Assembly (NCBI GenBank): GCA_964036045.1 | Contig: OZ038378.1 | Span: forward strand, 177,342,341-177,406,340 | Source: Eutreptiella sp. 'Long Island Sound 2002' | Taxonomy: Eukaryota > Euglenozoa > Euglenophyceae > Eutreptiales > Eutreptiaceae | Length of the DNA stretch: 64,000 bases | Direction: 5' to 3' | Shown here: positions 44,177 through 51,950 of the stretch, piece after piece | How positions within the stretch are numbered: the first letter of the stretch is position 1 | Layout: every line of letters starts with the position of its first letter | Translations under genes and position numbers: made by a program | The notes under the pieces: model-generated | What the model saw: only the letters and a program-made list of their open reading frames with translations | Told to the model about the DNA's origin: nothing | Database searches by the model: none

Positions 44177-44345
44177 GGGTCTCTCTCTCTCTCTCTGGCC
44201 TGTCGCTCTATGGGCTTCGCTCTCTTTCTCTGTGCCTCGCCCACTCCCTCTACCTCTGTGTCTCGCCCTCCCTCCCTCTCTCTGTGTCTCCCTCTCTCTC
44301 TCTCTCTGTGTCTCGCTCTCTCTCTCCCTCCTCGCCCTTTCTTTT
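44177..44345. repeat. CT-rich (polypyrimidine) microsatellite
   Basis: Interrupted (CT)n with CTGTGTCTCGCTCTC-type interspersions on the plus strand. Confidence 0.9.
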
Positions 44346-44423
44346 TCTCCCTCTCCCCACCCTCCCCAGGGGTTTTTCTTGTGTTTCTGCCTCATCTTAC
44401 ACCCCCCTACTTGCTGTCCCCTA

Positions 44424-45074
44424 TCAGGCATATCGCCGTTCGCATGGGGGTGTGCTCAGCAGCGTGTAGAGGAACCACACAACGTCTCCGGATACCGGGT
44501 CTGTTTGCCTGAAGAGCGTTCTTTGGAACAGCCTTAATAGATTAGCTCGGCCCGTCAGCCACACATGCATGCAGTCTCCATTTCTGCTCACAGAGGAGGG
44601 CACCGCTCTGTGTCCCTCTGCCGTCGGACAGTGGAGGATCGCCTCCCACTGGAACGGGTGCCACTTGCCTGCACTCTTGGGTCGCCACTGAACCTGCATG
44701 TTCGTCACAGCCTGGGTCTTCAGGGTCCAGTTGATTTGGACCATCACCGAGTAGAGTTCTTGGTTGTTCATCAGCAATGGGTCTCCATGATTGTACACAA
44801 TTTCACAGTGCATCCTGGTGCTGTGTGGTTGGTCCAGTCGGAGCGAGCGGAGCCAGATCTGCTGATTGCGGGCCCAGGCCATAGTGGTCAGCTCGGCATT
44901 GACAGCTCTCAACCCTTCGTCCGCTATGGCGTCTAGCTGGCTCAGTGCTTGCACCTTGAAATGCTGGCGTTCTTGCTGGGGCTTGGCCTTCTTTGGGGCT
45001 GGATTAATTTGTGTGTAGGGGCCATGTCGATGTTGATGCGGCCCTCGCTTCTTCCATGGCTTTCCCGGCGGCAT
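44424..45074 (-). CDS. Unrecognised ORF (~216 aa)
   Basis: The frame starts at ATG 45074 with a basic, Lys/Pro/His-rich N-terminus, then a helical region (ALSQLDAIADEGLRAVNAEL). Next comes alpha/beta sequence rich in Trp (MHCEIVYNHGDPLLMNNQEL, WTLKTQAV, VQWRPKSAGKWHPFQWEAIL) and a C-terminus with HVWLTGRANLLRLFQRTLF. Composition and length without stops argue for real coding. It sits between the LINE and the 46-54 kb transposon, on the same strand as both. It could be the N-terminal ORF of another mobile element. I do not recognise the family. Confidence 0.4.
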   Translation of the reverse strand: MPPGKPWKKRGPHQHRHGPYTQINPAPKKAKPQQERQHFKVQALSQLDAIADEGLRAVNAELTTMAWARNQQIWLRSLRLDQPHSTRMHCEIVYNHGDPLLMNNQELYSVMVQINWTLKTQAVTNMQVQWRPKSAGKWHPFQWEAILHCPTAEGHRAVPSSVSRNGDCMHVWLTGRANLLRLFQRTLFRQTDPVSGDVVWFLYTLLSTPPCERRYA

Positions 45075-45223
45075 CACGCCAGGGAGCCCTTCCGCGACAG
45101 GACGCGGGGTTTGTGTTTGTGTTCAGTCGTTGCCGTTGCCAAGCCTTTTTGCTGCCGTACTTTGTGACAGAACGCGGAGCTCACGTCAAAATTCCCCTGC
45201 GTCAGAACGCAGATTTCGGGCGT

Positions 45224-45544
45224 TCAGGCATTAGCAGGTATGAAACTTGTGGAAATACCGCAGTCATGATGCGGGGATGACGGGCACGGGTGTTGGCGAC
45301 CTTGTCCAGGGTTTCTGCTTTTCTTGAACTTTCGCCTCTTATGCTGTCGCCTTGTGTCACTCACATCCGTGCTGAAGGACAGTGATTCAGCTACAGACAT
45401 TTCTTCCCCCCATCCTCCCACTTGCATGTACCCTGCCCCTATTTCCTCACTGCCCGAAGTGCACGAGTTGCATGATTCTGTTGCGCATGGCGCTGGTTCC
45501 CCGGAGGCTTCCCCTGTCAGTTCATCACTGTCCATGGGTACCAT
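45224..45544 (-). CDS. Unrecognised acidic-then-basic ORF (106 aa)
   Basis: ATG-started frame with an acidic Ser/Glu-rich N-terminal half and a basic patch RRQHKRRKFKK resembling a nuclear localisation signal. It lies ~150 nt upstream of the ~216-aa ORF on the same strand but in another frame, so the two could be exons or frameshifted parts of one gene. Confidence 0.3.
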   Translation of the reverse strand: MVPMDSDELTGEASGEPAPCATESCNSCTSGSEEIGAGYMQVGGWGEEMSVAESLSFSTDVSDTRRQHKRRKFKKSRNPGQGRQHPCPSSPHHDCGISTSFIPANA

Positions 45545-45649
45545 GCCCAGGGACGACCAGAGCAGCTATGGGTATAAAGTCTGAAGTCTGAAGTCTGATT
45601 TGGCATGTCGTGTTGCGGACCCACATTAGAGCACATCCAAGCAAAAGTC

Positions 45650-46075
45650 TGATAAAAGTGCAAAAGTGCAGCCCCCCCCCCCCCCCACACACACACACAG
45701 GAACTTGGGTTCAGGAAAATGGTTATAACAGTGCAGACCCCCCCCCCCAAGACACATAGCAACTTCACAGGAAAATGGGGATAAAAGTGCAATACCCCAC
45801 CCCCCCATAGACACAGAGGAACTTCACCTCGGGAAAATTGTGCGTCAGGGAAAATAGGTTGGAATGGAAAATGTGGAGAAGGGAACACTAGGAAAAGTCT
45901 GATACAAGGCCCCGCCCCCAAAACACACAACCATTCAGTTCAAGAAAATGATGGGTTGGGTTGGGGGGAAAACGGGGTTTGAAAATGCGGAAAAGGCAAT
46001 TCTGGGAACAATGTAGCACAAGTACCCCCCCCCCCCCCCAAAAAAAAACCCATACCTCTTGGAAAATGGGGCGTT
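45650..46075. repeat. C-run-containing ~80-bp minisatellite, 4-5 copies
   Basis: Each copy has ATAAAAGTGCA-like sequence, a run of 7-15 C, a MCACA stretch, then GGAACTT and GGAAAATGG. Copies are centred near 45670, 45735, 45800, 45910 and 46030. It lies just downstream (minus strand) of the transposase-bearing gene. Confidence 0.7.
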
Positions 46076-46228
46076 GGGGAAAATGTGGGAAAAGGGAAAA
46101 CCAAGGGAACTGGGAAAACGTTGCATACTGATGCTTGCTAATGTATCAATGGACCTGCAGAGAAGGAGAACATGGGGATTGGCACAGCAGGCATGCAAAA
46201 GCACAATACCACTGCAACCCCAACACTG

Positions 46229-49200
46229 TCATTCATCAATGAGTCCGTCCATGTCATCCACCGGCACTTGGGAACATGGTTGTGAGCTGCTGGGTGGTGC
46301 AGCAGAACGGGTAACACGATCCGTTGGGGGGACCCAGTCACAGTCCATCTGGGCTAGCAAAGGCAACAACTCTTGCATAGCAAGTTCTCGGGCTTCTCCC
46401 CGGGTCTTGCTATTTGGCACCTTCACACCCATGCTTGCCAAGCAATCACAGATGCGAGCGCGTGTCCGGTCACGCAATGTGCCTGATTTTGCAGCACATA
46501 CCAACTTGGCCTGTGCACGGGCCAAGGCACGCTTTGGGTCGGACTTCCGTGGTGCCACTGCCTCCTCTTCACTATTGTTTTCAGCAGCCTCAGCTGCATC
46601 ATCCACAACCTGCACCACTGCCTCACCACACGGTCTTGGATCCTTGACGAAGCATGTATGGCAAACCAGACATGTGTTGCACCAGATGCGCACAGATTGC
46701 CTGCACATTGCACAGTCCATGCCCCTTCGGAAAGTGAAGAAGTCATGGTTGCCACCATGCTGAGCAGGACTACCATCTGGTTCGACCAAAGTGCCCTCAG
46801 TGTGCTCAGACGGGGCTTGTCGGTCAGCGCGTCTGCGCGTTGCGCCTTGACAAGCCAGTGGCACTTCCGACCCCCCAAAAGATGGCAAAATGTCACCATC
46901 GTCTGCCACTGCAGCCTCCCCTTCTAGGCACTGCAACATGGCCGCTTCCACTGATGTACGCGGATCAATGCGATTCGAAACCCTATGCCGGGGACGCACA
47001 TCGAAGCGTGCATTGGCTGCCAGCTTGCTGGCTACCTCGACACCCTGCCCCTTCGCCCACTGCCGCAAAGGTGGCAGATTACAATGCAAAGCCATGCACA
47101 TGCTAAGGACATGTGTGTCCTCCATATCATGCATACTGTTGGTGAACCTCCCACGCAACGAAATGGCACGCTCAACAGCAGCCTCAGCAGGGCAATATGT
47201 GCGCAGCAATGCCAAAACACGCCAAACATTCACCCATTGGACATGCTCCCGCTCCGGCGTCAAGGCCTCCCACATCCGGGACATGGGGGTCTTGGCGAAG
47301 GTCCGCACGACATGCTCCTTGAAGGATTCCCACTCTTCCAATGCACGAGCAGCATTAACATGCGCAGCTGCCAGTTCAGCATGGTGTGTGCCCATGAACT
47401 GCTTCAGCAGATCCACTCCAAATGTGGGTCGATCAGCCGCTGGTAGAGCGAGCCAACGGCCGTGGTCAAGCAACACAGCACACTCAAGAACACCCCGGGG
47501 GTCAATGGTACCCTGTCCCTCCCTGATGCCAGCAAGCAGTGTGTCTGTGACTGCCCGTGCCTCTGTGGCTGGAAAAGGGGGGCTGGTTGTGCACCTCTGG
47601 CCATCGGCATCAAACCGGACCAATTCAACGCCATGCCGAGCACCTGTCACAGTTTGCTCTTTGAATTGAGTCCACCCTGGCCCCTCCTCCCTCGCCACCT
47701 TTTCCACCCGTGCCTGTAACATTTCGGTTGCCTTGGTCAAGTGGGCACCTGTTGGTGCATGCAACTGTGCAACGTTGTTGAAGCTGCGCGTACCATGTAG
47801 TATGTCCCCGTATACCACTGCCCATGACAGCAAACCTGCATCATGGCAATCCTCCCACACATCCTCCTCCTTGGTGGTGAGGTGCGTTTTGGAATCCAAA
47901 TGCCTCGCCACCCATGGCACATTGGCCAAGAACACCTTGTTGCGACGGGCATTTGCCTCGGACCACCGGATACGGTGACTAGCAGGGATCAAACGCAACC
48001 CGCTGCGTGTATCTGGTCTGGTGTTCTCTTGGACACACCTCTCGAGGTCCTTCCACTGGCGCGCACCGTTGTACAATGCACGTTGGCGACCCACAGCTGC
48101 CAGGTAGTCAGCATGCACTTGGCCGGCTGCCTCCAAGGCAAGGCCTAGCTTGCGCTGGACCACGTGGCATGGCTCACCCAAGGGGGTTAGCAAGGACAGC
48201 CACTTCACAAGCATGGCAAACACATTGTGCTCCATTGCCGACACATCAACAGCTTGCCTTGCAGTGGCACCACGCACACCAAGGTTAGAGGCACCATCCA
48301 CCGCAAAAGCCACAACCTTCTGAGCCCACCAGGCACGATCAAGCATCCAGGACAGCAGCACTGCCTCCACCTGTGCCGTCACCTCTTGTGCCTCCCCTGA
48401 AGCTACATCCACCACACCAAGGAACACCTCACACATTCCCCCCGGCCCAGTGCCTGGAAAGAGGAGCAGGATGGCATACTCATTGATGCGATGCCGTTGC
48501 CGGTCAGATCCATCCAACAACAAGGCAATGAACAATGCTCTTTGCAAGGTCTCTGACACACCATCTTGCATGGCGCCATGCATTGCGACCATGGCCCTCT
48601 CAACTATCCATCGCCGAGAGGCATGATGGCCCGGTTCGGAGGTAAACGCACAATGCAGAAGAATGCGTTCACTGATTGCACGGATGGATGTGCACATGCG
48701 GAGGCCAATGTACACCTCCACCAAGCGCGACAAAATGGCTGCCACCGCATCGCTCATAGGTACACCGAGGTCCACGCCCTCACCCCTAATGAACACAGTG
48801 CTCCTCTCTGCCACATTGACTGCACATGCAGATGCAGATGCATTGGGGCACAGTGCCCAAAAACGTTCTGCACAATGCACCCGGAAACTCTCCTCAGCGG
48901 CCAAGTGGTGGCGGCCAGGATTATCAATATTCTTGCGGCTGCTGGTCGTGCCACGTGACACACCAAGGTGACCCTCCAGGACATCTTTACGCCATCCCTT
49001 TGGTGTAGCAATCATCATACGCATGCCCATGCCATATGTCCCATTCACCAAGGCTGCCGCAGCCTTCGGTGGCCGCTTCACCCCAGGACAATCCGTTTCA
49101 GCAGCCCATGAACAACATATGCACATTACACCCCCTTGGGCAGTGAACTGCAACTGCCAATGCTCATCCACAAACGCTTGCAGTGTCTTTGGCCCTGCTG

Positions 49201-50800
49201 TCTGTTGCCTGGGGGCTGCCCCCATCATCACAGAAAAAGCATTGCTCCCCGTTGCTGCCAATGCAGCAGATCGGGCTCTATCCTGTTCTATGGACTCGGA
49301 AACAGACCGGTGTGACATGCCCTGACCTGCATGCCTCTCATCCCACTGCTTCTCATGACGTGCCCGGAGATGAGCCTGGTGGGCTTGCACACGGACCTGC
49401 AGATGCTGTTTCACCCGTACCCTTTGCTTTTGTACAAGCTTTGCCACAGGTTCAATGAACTCGGGGGTGGGCTGCACATCCCCCACATGTGTGGCATATC
49501 CGGGATCACCCGCTGGCAGCGCCATGGCTGGCAACTGGGTGTCACTTGGCACGCTCGGGGCATGCCTGTTGACAGTTGGTGTTGCAAACTGTGAGGGGGA
49601 GGGTTGTGCGTCCCCAATGTGGTTGGTAGACTCTGGTTCACCTGTTGCCAGCGCCATGGCTCGCAACGGGGTGATACTTGGCATGCTCCGGGCATGCCTG
49701 TCGACAGTTGTTGCTGCAGACTGCAGACGATTGCTTTGTGAACCGCCCTGTGACAGACCCACCATCTCCGTGGGAGTACGCTCATACAATAGGAATGTCA
49801 CCTTTCGTGAAGTGGCTGGGGGCCGTCCCCTGCTCACGGACGAATCATCACACAACCACCACACATCGCGAACTAAAATGTGAGCAATAAAGTGCCCTTG
49901 CTCCCTAGTTGGTCCAACATGTAGCACCATGGCCCGCAGGGACCAATGGTACCCATTGATATCCACAAACTCATGATCCACCGTCAAGCTGTGAAGCTGT
50001 TGATTGTGGACATGGAGTGGAGCCCACTTGTTGGACACTAGTGACGATAGTACAATGGCCTCCTGGAGATCCCCCCCACAGCCACATGGGGGGGCGTTTG
50101 AAGGGGGGCCCAACGAACGGCCCCTCATTCCCTCCCTCATTCGCACCCGCACGCTCTGGCCCTGGTTAGTAACATGGAGGACCTGGGCGGGCATTCCCAA
50201 CTCACCTCCAGCCTGGTGGACTTTCACGTCACACACTGGGCACCGCTGCCACCATTGCTCATGAGACAAGCAGTCTGACAGAGAACGAACACCAGCACGA
50301 ACCAGTTTCGGTACCATGTGCTTCCAACACTCAGCCATCTCGGACTGCTGCATCCACTCAAACTTGGGAGGCCTCCTGACACATTGACACCGACCACTAC
50401 ACTGGCACAGAGTAACAGTTGGCTGTCCCTCATCCGCCAGCAGGCACGCAACGGCATGTGGACGGTACACAGCACCTGTCATACCTGCCACAACGTCACC
50501 CCAACATGTAGCCCACACTGCCACATCATCTGGGCACTCATCATGGAAGGCCTCCTGTCCCCCAGAGGCTAACAGGAGGCATTGCAACGTTGTACCAAGC
50601 CAACACCAATTGTGACTTGGGGGGTTCGCCATGCCACATGGCCGTTGCCGTGCTCCACCTTGCGGACCGCCACTAACCTGCAGGCAGGCGGAAGGCATGT
50701 TGCTGCAAGAACTTGCGGTGTGAAGCAGGCAAACTCTGCCACTCTCCACGGCCGTAAAGCACCACCAATCGCCTATCCCCCTTCCATGGGCAAGTAGCAT
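46229..50800 (-). CDS. USP-like deubiquitinase fused to hAT transposase (1,523 codons)
   Basis: Numbered from the ORF's first ATG; the first ~45 residues overlap the preceding ORF and are probably not translated. A ubiquitin-specific protease Cys box HNWCWLGTTLQCLL has Cys66. Cys-rich pairs CQCSGRCQC (132-140) and CPVC (187-190) look like the USP zinc fingers, and the His box has GHF (His303), WWLCDDS (Asp318/319) and FLLYERT. A Pro-rich linker with a ~45-residue internal duplication follows. Next comes a TTF-like zinc finger (VMCICCSW..LVNGTYG) and a hAT RNase H-like core with Asp763 (LLLDGSDRQ) and Asp835 (AVDGASNLG); the 72-residue spacing is normal for hAT. The C-terminal dimerisation helix has CPAEAAVERAISLRGRF, then Cys pairs (CAMC, CNTC, CHTC). 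It would bind and cut transposon ends in the nucleus; the USP part could remove ubiquitin. Confidence 0.65.
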   Translation of the reverse strand: MLLAHGRGIGDWWCFTAVESGRVCLLHTASSCSNMPSACLQVSGGPQGGARQRPCGMANPPSHNWCWLGTTLQCLLLASGGQEAFHDECPDDVAVWATCWGDVVAGMTGAVYRPHAVACLLADEGQPTVTLCQCSGRCQCVRRPPKFEWMQQSEMAECWKHMVPKLVRAGVRSLSDCLSHEQWWQRCPVCDVKVHQAGGELGMPAQVLHVTNQGQSVRVRMREGMRGRSLGPPSNAPPCGCGGDLQEAIVLSSLVSNKWAPLHVHNQQLHSLTVDHEFVDINGYHWSLRAMVLHVGPTREQGHFIAHILVRDVWWLCDDSSVSRGRPPATSRKVTFLLYERTPTEMVGLSQGGSQSNRLQSAATTVDRHARSMPSITPLRAMALATGEPESTNHIGDAQPSPSQFATPTVNRHAPSVPSDTQLPAMALPAGDPGYATHVGDVQPTPEFIEPVAKLVQKQRVRVKQHLQVRVQAHQAHLRARHEKQWDERHAGQGMSHRSVSESIEQDRARSAALAATGSNAFSVMMGAAPRQQTAGPKTLQAFVDEHWQLQFTAQGGVMCICCSWAAETDCPGVKRPPKAAAALVNGTYGMGMRMMIATPKGWRKDVLEGHLGVSRGTTSSRKNIDNPGRHHLAAEESFRVHCAERFWALCPNASASACAVNVAERSTVFIRGEGVDLGVPMSDAVAAILSRLVEVYIGLRMCTSIRAISERILLHCAFTSEPGHHASRRWIVERAMVAMHGAMQDGVSETLQRALFIALLLDGSDRQRHRINEYAILLLFPGTGPGGMCEVFLGVVDVASGEAQEVTAQVEAVLLSWMLDRAWWAQKVVAFAVDGASNLGVRGATARQAVDVSAMEHNVFAMLVKWLSLLTPLGEPCHVVQRKLGLALEAAGQVHADYLAAVGRQRALYNGARQWKDLERCVQENTRPDTRSGLRLIPASHRIRWSEANARRNKVFLANVPWVARHLDSKTHLTTKEEDVWEDCHDAGLLSWAVVYGDILHGTRSFNNVAQLHAPTGAHLTKATEMLQARVEKVAREEGPGWTQFKEQTVTGARHGVELVRFDADGQRCTTSPPFPATEARAVTDTLLAGIREGQGTIDPRGVLECAVLLDHGRWLALPAADRPTFGVDLLKQFMGTHHAELAAAHVNAARALEEWESFKEHVVRTFAKTPMSRMWEALTPEREHVQWVNVWRVLALLRTYCPAEAAVERAISLRGRFTNSMHDMEDTHVLSMCMALHCNLPPLRQWAKGQGVEVASKLAANARFDVRPRHRVSNRIDPRTSVEAAMLQCLEGEAAVADDGDILPSFGGSEVPLACQGATRRRADRQAPSEHTEGTLVEPDGSPAQHGGNHDFFTFRRGMDCAMCRQSVRIWCNTCLVCHTCFVKDPRPCGEAVVQVVDDAAEAAENNSEEEAVAPRKSDPKRALARAQAKLVCAAKSGTLRDRTRARICDCLASMGVKVPNSKTRGEARELAMQELLPLLAQMDCDWVPPTDRVTRSAAPPSSSQPCSQVPVDDMDGLIDE

Positions 50801-51950
50801 GCCATGCCCCAGTGCGGACCACTACAGGTTGCCTATCGACACGGTACCTATGCCCCGGACGGCTAATGCCATCTGGGCACTGCCTTCTCCCTGGTCTGCC
50901 ATGTGGACCACTGCCAACGCCTCCCTCTTCCACCCAGATCTCACCACCCACGTGCCGCCCCGGGGAGAACACTACTGACCACGGGGTACTATCAAACCGA
51001 TGTTGATGGGGAGCTGTCGTCTCATTGCATGATAGCTGTATTGTAGTCCATGTGAACCACTTTGGTACCAACTTCCTTGCAATGCGGTTCACCATCATCA
51101 CAAGGGGGCCATGCTCCTGTGTCCCTTGCACAAGCCGCGACCGGCGACAATCCCCTTTCGCTGTATGTCCTTTGCTCCCACCGACACCCAACTGCGGCCT
51201 TCGCAAGGAGAACTGTCCTAACGTCTCTCTAGTGTACAACAGTGTCCCCATTATGCCATGCAAGACACACAAAGGTGCTACCTGCAACGAGCGGTCGTAG
51301 CTGGCGCCCCGGTAATGTCCTCCCGGCCGATGCCCATCACGTTCGGCCTCACCAACGACGATCACGCATGCTTGTTCACAAGCTTCCTCCATCTCCTGGA
51401 TTGTACGGTACACTTTGGCTTCTCCCATGCCCGGACTCCAAACTGCAGCAGACGTCACAGCAGTGTCCGGGCCAAACCTTGAATCCATTATTTTGGGTGT
51501 GTTTGTACGCAACAATACAACCTTCCCATCGATGTGGTGGGCGAGATGTCGAAAATGGTCGGGCCTTCCCCCCCAGGGCTTCCCTTCCCAATTATTCGCT
51601 TCCAAGGCCCTACAAACACTTAGAGCACTCTCCTTAACCTCTATCCCACACCGTTCCCTGTACATTGTGGTTGCCTGGACTCGGAGGTCCACTCCAGTTA
51701 AGGGGGTCTCACTGCGGAGCGCATGGAGGCTGAGGGCAGTTGCATAAAAAAAACATGCACCGGCGACATACTCATCACGTGCCAACCGTAACTTCAGTTG
51801 CCGGATGGTAGGCAGCTCCCTACTGGCAGGAGCCTTGATTTTATCCTCCTCAACCTTCTGGTTAGGATTGTCACAGTCAATTGCTGCGGCCCCATCCGCC
51901 CCTAGCCGCACACACTTTGCAGCAGGCATGGGGTTGGGATCCCTGGGCAT
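50673..51950 (-). CDS. OTU-like protease + TET/JBP-like dioxygenase domains (425 codons)
   Basis: Residues ~55-220 fit an OTU cysteine protease: GACFFYATAL (Cys66), a helix, PWGGRPDHFRHLAHHI (the conserved WG-x-x-x-h-x-x-h-A segment) and GGHY (His212). Residues ~285-400 fit a double-stranded beta-helix 2-oxoglutarate/Fe(II) dioxygenase of TET/JBP type: FTWTTIQLSCN, PHQH (His315), SVVFSPGRHVGGEIWVEE, then GAWHATCPWKGDRRLVVLYG with distal His384 and the 2OG-binding Arg393 or 394. TET/JBP enzymes oxidise 5-methylcytosine or thymine in DNA. The metal motif H-x-D reads H-x-H here (317), so activity is uncertain. No TET Cys-rich domain precedes it. The stop lies inside a CAGGTTAGT sequence (50680-50672) that looks like a splice donor, and the USP domain follows at once in another frame. 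Confidence 0.55.
   Translation of the reverse strand: MPRDPNPMPAAKCVRLGADGAAAIDCDNPNQKVEEDKIKAPASRELPTIRQLKLRLARDEYVAGACFFYATALSLHALRSETPLTGVDLRVQATTMYRERCGIEVKESALSVCRALEANNWEGKPWGGRPDHFRHLAHHIDGKVVLLRTNTPKIMDSRFGPDTAVTSAAVWSPGMGEAKVYRTIQEMEEACEQACVIVVGEAERDGHRPGGHYRGASYDRSLQVAPLCVLHGIMGTLLYTRETLGQFSLRRPQLGVGGSKGHTAKGDCRRSRLVQGTQEHGPLVMMVNRIARKLVPKWFTWTTIQLSCNETTAPHQHRFDSTPWSVVFSPGRHVGGEIWVEEGGVGSGPHGRPGRRQCPDGISRPGHRYRVDRQPVVVRTGAWHATCPWKGDRRLVVLYGRGEWQSLPASHRKFLQQHAFRLPAG

Noticed and set aside
46414-48300. Plus-strand ORFs antisense to the hAT gene
   Set aside because: They are shadows of the conserved minus-strand frame, with no domain resemblance.
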